This document shows positions 1 through 10,231 of a stretch of DNA of 64,000 nt, one piece after another. A model generated the notes under the pieces. It was given only the letters and a program-made list of their open reading frames with translations, did not search any database and was not told the DNA's origin. Made by a program: the position numbers and the translations under genes. The DNA lies in NCBI GenBank assembly GCA_934047225.1, contig OW203991.1, positions 7,564,001 through 7,628,000 on the forward strand, in the 5' to 3' direction. Position 1 is the stretch's first letter, and each line of letters starts with the position of its first letter. Origin of the DNA: Ypsolopha sequella (taxonomy: Eukaryota > Arthropoda > Insecta > Lepidoptera > Ypsolophidae).

Positions 1-191
1 TACCTACGTTTAAATCTATCTATTTGTTCAATTCAGAACGCAAAAAACTACTGGTACGAGGATCTTCAACTATAACGAAATTAACGTAACTAATTTAAAC
101 ATGAATAAATAAAAAACATTGTATGTATACTTTATCTTTATATATAGATATTATATATAGATAAATAAATAAAAAAAAAAAAAAAAATATA

Positions 192-287
192 GTCAATCAA
201 TAACAAAGATAAATAATCATCCACCCATCTCCACACTCCAATTCAAAAACCTACCCACTCAACACATCATAATATACATTATATATA

Positions 288-300
<13 letters not shown>
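192..300 (+). repeat. Penelope-like element 3' tail, inverted partner
   Basis: The stretch from the ACAAAGATAA motif onward matches, in opposite orientation, the tail downstream of the Penelope-like reading frame at about 311-388. It also matches the plus-strand copy at 18268-18350. The two tails face each other across an AT microsatellite. Penelope-like elements often carry inverted or tandem terminal repeats, so this is probably the partner tail of the same insertion. Seen: the sequence match. Inferred: common origin. Confidence 0.5.

Positions 301-320
<20 letters not shown>
281..320. repeat. AT dinucleotide microsatellite
   Basis: A nearly pure TA/AT run of about 40 bp sits between the two facing Penelope tails. 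It is self-complementary and could form a cruciform with the flanking inverted tails. Confidence 0.85.
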
Positions 321-324
<4 letters not shown>

Positions 325-387
325 ACATTATAATGTGCTAAGTAGGCAGGTATCTAAACTGAAGCGTTGAGACGGATAGATGATCAC

Positions 388-945
388 TTATCTTTGTCTG
401 TTAAGACCCGGACCGTAATGGGCACCAAGCGACCAAATATAGGACTCCTCCCATGTCCTGAGTTGGATGTCTGTGAGTGGTGGTGAAAAAGATTTGATGA
501 TTCGTGCGGTGAAGCAGTTGTTGAATGTTTTGTTGTGAAATCGTGTGTGCGTTGGGATGGGTAGCGTGTTGTTTGTAATGGAGTCCGATGTATGTCTGTG
601 TTGGTTTATTCTGATGTGAAGATTGTTTTTTGTTTCCCCGATGTAAAAAGCGGGACAGTGTTTGCATTCCAGAAGGTAGATACAGTTTGATGTTTTGCAA
701 GAGCTATTGGGTTGGGCGTGATAGGTATTGGATGTGTGGTGAGTGTTGATGTTAGTGTTAGTGTTAATGATTGCGCATGTTTTGCAGCGTGGCCGTCGGC
801 ATGGTGTTGTGCCAGGTGATGTGCTTGTGTTTGGAATGGATAGTTGTGTCTTTGTCTTGGTGAGAATGGATTTAATGTTGGGATTTTGTTTATAGCTTAT
901 TTGAATGTTGTGAGGTAAAAGGTCTTTTGTGTCATTTATATACCT
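388..945 (-). pseudogene. Penelope-like retroelement, C-terminal GIY-YIG endonuclease fragment
   Basis: An unbroken minus-strand frame of about 186 codons with no ATG ends at the TAA at 388-390. In order it shows a CRRPRCKTC cysteine cluster, then CKHCPAFYIGETKNNL, a CxxC followed by the YIG half of a GIY-YIG nuclease with a following Arg and His (RINQHR), and a C-terminal WEESYIWSLG. This is the end of a Penelope-like polyprotein: the linker after the reverse transcriptase plus the GIY-YIG endonuclease that nicks target DNA. The reverse transcriptase is missing; homology stops near 945, where a foldback element begins. A piece of the same C-terminus recurs at 18229-18275. The frame is free of stops, so decay is by truncation. 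Confidence 0.75.
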
Positions 946-1121
946 ATGTTACCGGCTAAACCCGATTTTAGGACAAACTAGCCTAGGCTAAAGTAGTTTT
1001 GGGTTTTCATGAAAAATAACCACGATGGTTATTTATGGCGGTCGCGCCACGTCGGCTATCTTCTGCACTTCAGGATTTCCGAAAAACTACTTCGGCCTAT
1101 GCCAAACTTGACTGGTAACAT
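944..1121. mobile_element. small foldback (MITE-like) element
   Basis: The ends are inverted: ATGTTACC at 944-951 and GGTAACAT at 1114-1121. Inside, an imperfect inverted pair (CTAGCCTAGGCTAAAGTAGTTTT near 990 and AAAACTACTTCGGCCTATGCC near 1083) extends the stem. No coding capacity. It abuts the 5' break of the Penelope fragment, so one inserted in or beside the other. Confidence 0.5.
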
Positions 1122-3169
1122 ATACGTAAATTATTTTGCTATTTATTCCACTGATACCAACAAAAAATTGTCGAAATATATCTGTATCGTTATTTTAACG
1201 TATTTTATGCATATATCAAAATATGTATTTATCAAATGACAGACATATATTTCGTGTTTATGTGTCCTTCGTATTGATGATAAAATAAAATTAATATTAG
1301 TTTTCACTTTTTTTCATTTCAAAGACCAAATGTTTATTAGACAAATTTTATCCTGAACAATAATCCTACTGATTCGTATAATAAAATAGCGAGGGTTTAT
1401 TTTTTTTTTATTTTAGTTGGTTCGATTCCCGGGTGAGACAAGCGAACTTTAGAAGATCTTTGAATGCAGTTTTGTTTCTTTTAAAAAATAAAGGAATGTT
1501 TCCTTTCAGTAAAATGAGCTAACTAAAGGATTTAAGGTAGTTCTCCTTCAGGGCCCTTAAATTTTTTCCGCCCTGTATATATATCCATTTGAATAAATAA
1601 ATAAACTTCATTAAACATTATCGAATTGAATGAAATGACGCCCAACCTGCCCGACCACCCACGCCAACTGCACCGATGACGTCCCGCGAGCGCTAGCCCG
1701 CAGTGTGAGACCCAACGTCATCGCGGACACGTCTTCACTCGCCCAGAAGAAGGCAGTCTGAATCTGCTGAAACTGGTCGGCTATCCCGATTAATAATACT
1801 TAATGAGGTGAGCCGTTTTGCAATATTCATTAAAAATACTTTTAGCAAGCAAGACTGGAGCGCAACCATCGATAAGCTCCCTTAGCAACTCCTTTTCATC
1901 GTACCCAAAATAATCTAAAACCACCCCCGCTTTCTTTCAACCAACCCTTCCCCCTAGAGGGGTCAAGTCACCCTGCTTAAGATCGATGGAAGGGGGTTGG
2001 ATTAAACTTCACAGATAAGGGTAGAATGAAGGGTTTGTCCTGAATTACAGCCCTTTGTGCGTCTCAGATGGGCCGGGGCGAACTTTGCGCCTTGTTTTGA
2101 CGTATTTTATAATTAATTTGCTAGTTTGGGTCGTTCGTGTAGTTTAACGAGGGGTGAAGTTTTGAGGAAATTTCGGCTGCTGGGGCTTTGAATTGTTTAT
2201 TACGATGAGTTTTAAGGAAGAACAGCTTTATGTTTTTGAGCAAGAAATACAATATAATACAAATACAAAACACATTATTCCACCAAAAAACACAAAAAAA
2301 TTTTAAGTACATAAGTTTATTTAAAAATCAAAAAAACTTGAATCATAACATTTTTGTAAATTAAGGGTATACATGAGGTTTTAATAGTATCATTGCTATC
2401 TAGCTTTCATACAGTAAAAAACAACAAAAATAAAGAACAAAAAAAAATAACCAGTGTTTCCGGTGACTTCACAGCGTGTGACTTCAGGAATCCACTGAAT
2501 TTAAGCTGATCCCTTGTTAAAAATTTTGAATAAACAAAAGCAAATAATTAATGAATACCGTCATTGTGTCATAGAAACAAAACAAAAACCTATACTTTAT
2601 CCCCACCACCAATTTTTATCTAAATATGAATGAGCCGTTTTCCAAGCTAGCTTCCATAAAAATCTCATAGATGGCGCTGTCTAACGACTTAGGATAAATA
2701 CTTTAAAAGTTACAGCTTTTTTTATTTTTATTTATTTAAGAAACAAACAGCGACGTAAAAATAAACATTACAAATGAACTTAATTAATTTAGGCCTAAAG
2801 TCTCCTTAATTTACAAAACGTATATTTCCGGTAACAAGCGAAATAAATCAAAACCTATGTAAATAATTATTACAAATATTGGCTCAAATGAATTTGAGTT
2901 TAATAATTGCTGTCTAATAAAGAACAAGAAATTTTCTTGATGACAGATACTTTAAATGTGGAAAAAGATAAACAAAACATGTCGACGTTTGTTAAATAGT
3001 CATTGTAAAATCGGCAAACACGCCTAACAAAACTGTTTTGTGCATAGCAAGTTTTACAGGGAGCTATAGCAAACAAATTATTTTTACGGCATGCACGTTC
3101 ACATCTGCGAGGTATTCTAAAGTTGATATTATGTAACAGATAAAGGGTATCTATGATATTATAAATTAT
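1122..3169. other. no gene recognised
   Basis: AT-rich sequence with stops in all frames. A tRNA B-box-like word (GGTTCGATTCCCGGG, 1419-1433) may be a SINE remnant. The stretch at about 1130-1190 resembles 18425-18490, flanking another Penelope tail. A slightly GC-richer patch at 1640-1760 shows no frame. Confidence 0.5.
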
Positions 3170-3559
3170 TTTTCAATGCAAGTGCTCGTAAAGGCCCACT
3201 TTTTATGCATCAAAACCGAACAGAAAGTCGACTATTTTGCCCTAGGGCTTTATTATTATTATTTTTTTTTTTTATTTATTTACGAGAAGTTGGCTAACCT
3301 GCAACCTTTCATGTGTACCATAAATTTTATACTTTTTTTCCACTGTTTAACGACTCTGGATACACTCCTTTTGAGCCAATCATTAACTTGCAAAATTTTA
3401 ACAATGTAACTTTCAACTTTAATAATTAAATTGTTTTCTTTGATTATTTTATTTCCTCACACTATGCATTGAAAAACAATAAATTAATTACTCGCTACGC
3501 TCGTTTTTTAAATCGTCCTCGTAATTTATTCCTTTTCGCCCTTGTAGCATAAACTACTA
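3170..3559 (-). mobile_element. 390-bp foldback/MITE family, copy A
   Basis: Inverted 11-bp ends TTTTCAATGCA (3170-3180) and TGCATTGAAAA (3474-3484) enclose about 315 bp of noncoding DNA. They are followed by a second inverted segment with AATAAATTAC-type arms ending in GCATAAACTACTA. The same composite occurs at 19469, 24081 and 46331 in the other orientation. Short open frames in it are not genes, because they follow the repeat in every copy. Confidence 0.7.
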
Positions 3560-3724
3560 TTATAAAGCAAACAAGCGTTGAACTTTGTATCTATCAGCTG
3601 ACCTATTATGGTCAAGATAAGCATAACCTTTTTTCCTGTTTGCTTATCATTTCACTTCTCTTAATCTGTTTTAAATGCTGCTGGGCACTATAAGAGCAGT
3701 AGTATTTGCTCATAGACAAGACAA

Positions 3725-3849
3725 TACAAGACAAGACAAATACTCTTTATTGTACACCAAAGTTAATAAAATAAGGTAAAAGAACAAACTTATGAGAGAA
3801 GGTAACAGATGGCGGCCTTATCACTTATAGCGATTTCTTCCAGAATCAT
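3725..3849 (-). repeat. LINE 3' tail
   Basis: The minus strand carries an AATAAAG signal just before a simple CTTGT-rich tail, preceded by a 3' UTR segment ending in a GATTTCTTCCAGA-like word. A related tail lies at 25170-25262 (shared words around ATGGCGG-CTTAT and TTCCAGA). This is the end of a 5'-truncated non-LTR retrotransposon. The BEL element at 3850 inserted into it. Confidence 0.5.
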
Positions 3850-4042
3850 TGTTTAGACTGCATGTATGTACTTAAGTGAAGTTTACTTACTAAAAGACTA
3901 GATGGTACTGTAGTCGATTACATCGCGCAATAACTTTTCTTTTATGGAAAATTCACGTGTTTTATACGAATATTATTAAATCGTCTATTCGTTCCGGAGG
4001 CTTTGTTTTAATTGATCGCCTGGATTGGTACACCCTTGGACA
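3850..4042 (+). repeat. 5' LTR of BEL/Pao element
   Basis: 193 bp, TG...CA, same sequence as 8774-8966. Short for a BEL/Pao LTR. It should hold the promoter and polyadenylation signals; no strong TATA box was assigned. Confidence 0.92.
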
Positions 4043-4060
4043 TGGTCCCTACGAGTCGGA
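4043..4060 (+). promoter_or_regulatory. primer binding site
   Basis: TGGTCCCTACGAGTCGGA directly follows the 5' LTR. It begins TGG, the complement of a tRNA CCA end, as expected for minus-strand primer binding. The specific tRNA was not determined. Confidence 0.7.
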
Positions 4061-4077
4061 TCGTTTTATGAAGAAAA

Positions 4078-7000
4078 ATGGAATTGGATGGAGTAGTGAA
4101 ATTGGACCTTGTGCAAAAAAGCTGTGATTTAAGAGTAATGGACAACTTGAAAAGTCAGATAGAAAAAGGAAGGAGCAACTTCAAAAAATCACCTAAAGAG
4201 AGAATTACGGAGTCCTACGTCTTTGCGAGATTAGAAGGCTTAGAGGAGTTGATCTGCAAGTTTTCGAAGAAACATGAAGCAATCATATCGGAATACGAGA
4301 AAGAAGATTTAGATCAAAGCGAATATATCAAATAGGATGTCTACGATGAAGGATATGAAACGTATTTGATGTACAAAGGAGAGTTAAAGGCTACTCTTAA
4401 GTTGATTGCACCGTCACGAAACAATGGCTCTGGTCCGCCTGACACAAATAAAGAGTCGATCGTAAGACTACCGAAAATATCCATACCGATGTTCAGTGGT
4501 CAGTATACAGAATGGTCGTCTTTCAAAGATCTGTTTGTGTCTTTAGTGCATAATAATTCCGCGCTTGACGACGTTCAACGTCTACATTATTTAAAAACTC
4601 AAGTGAAAGGCGAAGCAGAGCAATTGATTAAACACATACCTATAACGCAAGCTAATTATAAAAAATGTTGGGATATGCTGCAAAGTAGATATGATAACAA
4701 GCGGTTTATGTCTAATTGTATACTTAAAACATTGTTTAATCAACGTGCAATGACTGGTGAATTCTCTCAAGCTTTGAAAGGTCTTCTCGATACTAGTTCT
4801 GATTGTTTACACGAATTATCGAATTTAGGCATAAAGGTAGAGTCATGGGACATAATAATTATATACATTCTCAGTTCGAAATTGGACGCTGAAACTCGAA
4901 AACAGTGGGAGTTACATGTCAATAACTCATGCGAAGACTTACCATCTTTCGCGCAGTTTAAGGACTTTTTAGAATCTCGGTTTCGCGCGCTAGAGTTTGT
5001 AGAGCCCTCTACCTCTAAAGGCAAGTCTAAGCCTAATTTTCAGCAAAATAATGCAACCAAAGTTCTGCACGCCAACTTGAATCCAAACGTCATATGTCCT
5101 CATTGTAATGAGAACCACAAGCTGTATTCCTGTGGAAAGTTTGCCAAAGAAGACGTAGCCAGTCGTCATGATATTGTAAAGTCACTCGGACTTTGCTTTA
5201 ATTGCCTTGGCAGCAATCACACAGTAAAGTTCTGCCGCGTATTCACAAAATGCCGTATTTGCAAGGCAAAACATCACACATTGCTCCATGGTAACTCTAC
5301 TTCGCCTACAGTGGCAATGTCGACCGAAGCGCCAAGAAATACAGAAATCCAGCCGGAACCGTCTACTGAGACGATGGAGACCACAAATATCACAAACCAT
5401 TTTGTGACAGGAAAGCTCCACAGCCAGACCTTATTAGCCACAGCCTTGGTTAAGGCTGAGTCCAAGAATGGTTATCCTCAGATATTGAGAGCGTTACTGG
5501 ACCAGGGGTCACAAGCATCGTTCATATCTGAAGCAGCTGTACAGTTATTGCAGCTGAATAAAATCGCTGCTAAAAGCAGCATTTCTGGGTTAGGTGGTGG
5601 CCAGAGTGGCTTAACCTCAAAGCATATGGTTATGGTCAATATACAGTCACTCTGCGATCCAACCTTCAAATTGCAGGTAAAGGCTCATGTGCTGAAAACC
5701 GTCACTTCGATTCTGCCAGAGAAGAAGTTCATCCTCCCGAGTTGGACTGAATTAGGTGAAATCCAACTGGCAGATCCGCAATACAATTCACCTAATAGGA
5801 TTGACATCTTGCTAGGTTCCGAGGTTTATTGCAGTATCCTGAAAAAGGGTTTGATTAAAAGCCCTTCTGGTTTAACGATTGCGCAGGATACTTACCTTGG
5901 ATGGGTATTGTCGGGTAAGGTGGGTGGCTACAACCACCAGGAACTAACTTGTCACAATGTAATTGTGAATCTGCATGTCAAACTGGAAGAGGATGAGCTG
6001 CTTAAAAGGTTCTGGGAGCTTGAAGCCGAACCTAGTTCGGTCAAAGCAAAGTTCTTAACACCAAAAGAGCAAGCATGTGAAGAACATTTTGAAGCAACAA
6101 CCTGCAGAGATGACTCCGGTCGTTATATCGTGGAATTACCTTTCCGTCCAAATGTAGAGCGTGACTATGGAAATACTCGAACTGCTGCGGTGAAAAGATT
6201 GATTAGTTTGGAGAGAAAGCTTGCCAAACACCCAGAGCAGAAGCAGAATTATTCCCAGGTGTTAGAGGAATATTTGGTTCTCAGGCATATGGAGGAAATT
6301 CCCCCAGAGTCAGAGCCAGTTCATGGAAAGGTATGGTTGCCTCATCATGCTGTTGGTCGAATGGACACAACCACGACAAAAACCAGAGTGATTTTTGACG
6401 CTTCGGCCAGGAGTCCCAACGGGGTCTCCTTAAATTCGACGCTGATGGTCGGTCCTACCTTACAACCAGAGTTACGAGACACAATCATGCGCTAGCGTTT
6501 GCATCCAATATGCCTCACTGCCGACATTGTTAAAATGTATAGGCAAGTTAAGATCGCCGAAGAACATGCGGACTATCAAAGAATAGTATGGAGAACAGAC
6601 GTCGAAGATGAGATATATGATTCCCGGCTGTTGACAGTTACCTTTGGTACATCTAGTGCTCCATACTTAGCAGTTAAGGCACTGGAACAAGTGGCCATCG
6701 ATGAAGGTCATAATTACCCGTTAGCGGCAAGTAGAATCGAAACTGATTTCTACATGGATGATCTTCTGACTGGGTGCCAAAACGAAACAGAAGCTGTCAC
6801 GGTGTACAAAGAGATGAACGAATTACTTGGAAAAGGGGGATTTATACTGCAGAAGTGGGCAAGTAATAGAACAGGATTATTAGAAACATTGCAAGAAAGT
6901 AAAGAGCAGGACAGAGAATTTAGAGAAGATGATATTACCAAAGTAGTAGGTCTTGCTTGGAATCGCCGGACAGACGAATTTGACTATAGTGTCAAATTGT

Positions 7001-8607
7001 CGGCCGATTCTTCTGTACCTAAAACAAAGCGAGGAATCATCGCGGAAATCTGCCGCATATATGACCCTCTTGGCTGGATTGCTCCATGCACTATAACTGC
7101 AAAAATATTCATCCAAAAGCTATGGATAACTAGAATTGACTGGGATGATAAGTTGCCCAAAGAACTTTTGCGAAAATGGGAAATCTATCGTGAGGAATTA
7201 ACAAAATTAGTGAACTTTCACATTCCTCGATGGGTGCAAACAATGAATAGTGATACGCAGGTAGAGCTACATGCCTTTAGCGACGCATCGAACGCTGCAT
7301 ATGCTGCTGTGGTGTACATCCGATGCGTATCTGTAGATGGAAAAATCCAAACTCACCTGGTAACAGCTAAAACGAAAGTTGCCCCAATCAAACAAATTTC
7401 CATTCCACGTCTGGAGTTATGTGGAGCTGTTCTGGTTGCAAAGCTGCTTCTGAAAGTTGCTGAAGTCTTAGGGATCCCTAAGTCACACTTGCATGCCTGG
7501 ACGGACTCTACCATTGTCTTGGCCTGGTTGAGTGATCATCCAACTCGATGGAAGACTTTTGTAGCCAACCGTACGTCTGAAATATTGAATCTTTTAGATT
7601 CATCTCAATGGTCATATGTACAGTCCAAAGAAAACCCCGCTGACTACGCGTCGCGAGGAATAAAACCAACTGAGCTACTCAAAAATAAATTGTGGAAGTA
7701 CGGTCCAAACTGGCTGCGGAATGAATGTATTGAGAATCGGAAGCCACGTTCCATCTTTACTAAGACAGAATTAGAATCGAAAACGATTAAGGCTCATACT
7801 ACATCGGTAAAGGTCTGTGAGAATATGGACATTTTTGCCAGATTTTCGTCTTTCAGGAAACTAGTACGGGTTGTGGCATATTGTAGAAGGTTCTTGCGAT
7901 TGAAGAATTCTGCTGCACCTGGAACAAAACGGTTACCTTACCTGACCGCCTCGGAGATCCGAGAGTCTCTCGCCTGTTGTGTTCGACAGCATCAAGCTAA
8001 TTCGTTCCTTGATGACATCGCCAGTATTCTGAAACATGAAAATGTTAATAAGAAAGGCAAATTGTCAATCCTAAATCCATTTATCGACAAAAATGAAATA
8101 CTTAGGGTTGGAGGTAGAATTGAAAATTTGGATTTACCTGATAGCGGCAAACACCCCATCACCATCGGTGGAGAGTCGCATTTAGCAAAGCTGATTGTAG
8201 CTGATGCACATGAAAGGACAATGCATGGAGGTCATTTTTTAATAGGCGAACCACTAATAATGGCACCAAACTACAACTATGAACAGTTGCAGACGAGTGG
8301 TTTACGCCGCTGGCAACTTTCTCAGAGGATGGTTCAGCATTTCTAGAGGCGTTGGTCCAAAGAATATCTGACTAACTTTTTCCAAAGATATAAATGGAAG
8401 ACCAGGGTTCCAGAGTTAAAAATAGATGACGTTGTTTTGGTAAGAGAAGACAACTTACCTCCGGCTAAGTGGCTTTACGGACGTGTAGTGGATATTCATC
8501 CTGGAAAGGATAACATCACCCGAGTTGTCACTTTATGCTATAAGAACTCTCTTGTACAACGATCAACTTCGAAGCTGTGTCCCATACCTACAGAAAATAC
8601 TCAGTAA
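4078..8607 (+). pseudogene. BEL/Pao gag-pol, three in-frame TAG stops and integrase core deleted
   Basis: One frame runs from ATG 4078 to TAA 8605-8607 without a frameshift, but TAG occurs at 4333-4335, 6493-6495 and 8344-8346. Domains in order: gag (about 4078-5000, with a PMFSGQYTEWSSF motif); zinc knuckle CFNCLGSNHTVKFC (CX2CX4HX4C, near 5190); aspartic protease with LLDQGSQASF (near 5490); Pao-type peptidase/RT with FYMDDLL, the YMDD catalytic box (near 6750); RNase H with HAFSDASNAAY (near 7270); start of the integrase H2C2 zinc finger (near 8210). The frame then jumps from HGG to HFLIG at about 8232, a motif that normally lies after the DDE core, so the integrase catalytic core is missing. 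The C-terminal integrase domain resumes to 8607. The stop at 8344 sits where this family usually has Trp. Confidence 0.9.
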
Positions 8608-8762
8608 TCTTTTAATTTTGAGAAATATAGTACTGTTTGTTTTATTTTATAATACTTGATATTTCATGCGCGTACCACATGATAATGATGTATTAGAAAT
8701 AATTTAAAAATTTGTTTGTATAACTTTTTTTCTTCAAGTAGTTTGAAGGACTATTGGTCCTT

Positions 8763-8773
8763 GGTGGGCGGTA
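8763..8773 (+). promoter_or_regulatory. polypurine tract
   Basis: GGTGGGCGGTA lies immediately 5' of the 3' LTR, where plus-strand priming takes place. It is not purely purine, but the position is right. Confidence 0.55.
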
Positions 8774-8966
8774 TGTTTAGACTGCATGTATGTACTTAAG
8801 TGAAGTTTACTTACTAAAAGACTAGATGGTACTGTAGTCGATTACATCGCGCAATAACTTTTCTTTTATGGAAAATTCACGTGTTTTATACGAATATTAT
8901 TAAATCGTCTATTCGTTCCGGAGGCTTTGTTTTAATTGATCGCCTGGATTGGTACACCCTTGGACA
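8774..8966 (+). repeat. 3' LTR of BEL/Pao element
   Basis: Matches the 5' LTR throughout its 193 bp, ends in CA, and is followed by the target duplication ATCAT. Confidence 0.92.
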
Positions 8967-9405
8967 ATCATAATGCTTACTAGGTTCGATTTTTTTGTAA
9001 CCGATTGTTCTATTTGGGTCTTACAAATAATTATGTATTTTACACATACACGCAACTATACTATAAATAATATAAATCAGAAAACCACCTATTTTGTAAT
9101 GTTATCTAGTAACAAGTTTCTTAAGCTATAGATTTTGCCATAAATAATAAAGTGGTATTTTCTGGGTTTTCAAAAACAATTCTAAATGAAGGGTACAAAA
9201 GAACAAAGAATGTCATCGTAAGGAAGGGCTTCAATAAAAGTGTAAATAATAATAACTTTATTTTTTATTTGTTAAAAGGCAAAGTAACACCTTAAAACAG
9301 AGTTTAGCGAAAATGAACACACGATCTTATTTTATCAAGTGAAAAAAAAAACATAAACAAATTATCCCCACATTTATTTTAGCCCGAAAACTAAATAGTA
9401 TATTT

Positions 9406-9520
9406 CATTACGAGTGCGGAAAGCCTATCATTGCAAAGAGTTCCGACAAATTTCTACCCGAGCCGAGGCGCAGGGTTGACAGTCGGAACAAGTTGCAATG
9501 ACGGTTCCGCACGTGTAATG
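9406..9520. repeat. long hairpin
   Basis: The left arm (9406-9447, starting CATTACGAGTGCGGAA) pairs with the right arm (9482-9520, ending GTAATG) around a loop of about 34 bp. Likely a small foldback transposon. Confidence 0.6.
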
Positions 9521-9535
9521 AACAACTATTTTTAA

Positions 9536-10226
9536 TACAGTTGCGAAAAAATGAAGCAATTTAATAAAATAATTAAAACACAATAAACTCAACTAACTAA
9601 TATTCCACGCAATAAATTCGTCGTATGCAGATATGTAGCGACTTTTTAATTTTCCGGTAAAATGTTCTCCGAAGCATTTTGTGCAATTATACTGAGTTCC
9701 GGTAGTGTTAATTCAAATAAAATATCGTCGAAATTACTCATTTTGTGTAACAAACAACTAAACCCGCAAAAAATATTTTTGGAAAATGGCGCCAACCGTA
9801 AAAGAATATAAGCAGAGATTTTTTTTTGTTTTCTTCACCCATTCTAGGTAGGTAAAGGGAACTATTCCCATAAAGCCAAGTCTTCAGTAGAATTTTTTTA
9901 TTGATATGAAATGAAAATGAAATTTAATGAGATGAAATGAAATGAAACCTAACCTTACTTATTGAATCAAATCATTAAATCTGATATTGAAACAAATTAG
10001 TAGCTTCTTTTCAGAAATATTTGCATGAATCATAAAAACTTCTATGAATTTTTTTTTGTAAAAACTTCGTGGTTGGTTTTTTCTTTTTAATATCTAGACA
10101 TTATTTTGACAGTTGGGAAAGAGATTGCACGAGTTCGGAAAAGGTAAAGAAAAAGCTCGAGTATGTAATAGCTCACATCCCGAACGTTATACGTCCCTGC
10201 AATACGCCACTTTTTGAGCAACTGTA
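9536..10226. mobile_element. TTAA-flanked MITE (TACAGTTGC ends)
   Basis: TTAA at 9532-9535 and 10227-10230 flank inverted ends that begin TACAGTTGC on both strands and continue similarly (GAAAAAATG against TCAAAAAGTG). The TTAA duplication is the piggyBac hallmark, also used by Kolobok. 691 bp, no transposase frame, so non-autonomous. Its ends differ from those of the piggyBac element at 38383. Confidence 0.6.
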
Positions 10227-10231
10227 TTAAA

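Larger units (their letters stand above)
3850..8966 (+). mobile_element. BEL/Pao LTR retrotransposon, complete ends, internally defective
   Basis: Element of 5,117 bp bounded by 193-bp LTRs (3850-4042 and 8774-8966) that look identical base for base. They start TG and end CA and are flanked by the direct repeat ATCAT (3845-3849 and 8967-8971). A tRNA-complementary primer site follows the 5' LTR and a purine-rich tract precedes the 3' LTR. The single gag-pol frame places it in BEL/Pao: DUF1759-type gag, DUF1758-type aspartic protease, reverse transcriptase and RNase H. Identical LTRs imply a recent insertion, yet the coding region is dead, so it was probably mobilised by proteins from another copy. 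Confidence 0.92.

Noticed and set aside
401..700. 99-codon minus-strand frame
   Set aside because: It is out of frame with the GIY-YIG coding sequence of the Penelope-like fragment, which uses the neighbouring frame.
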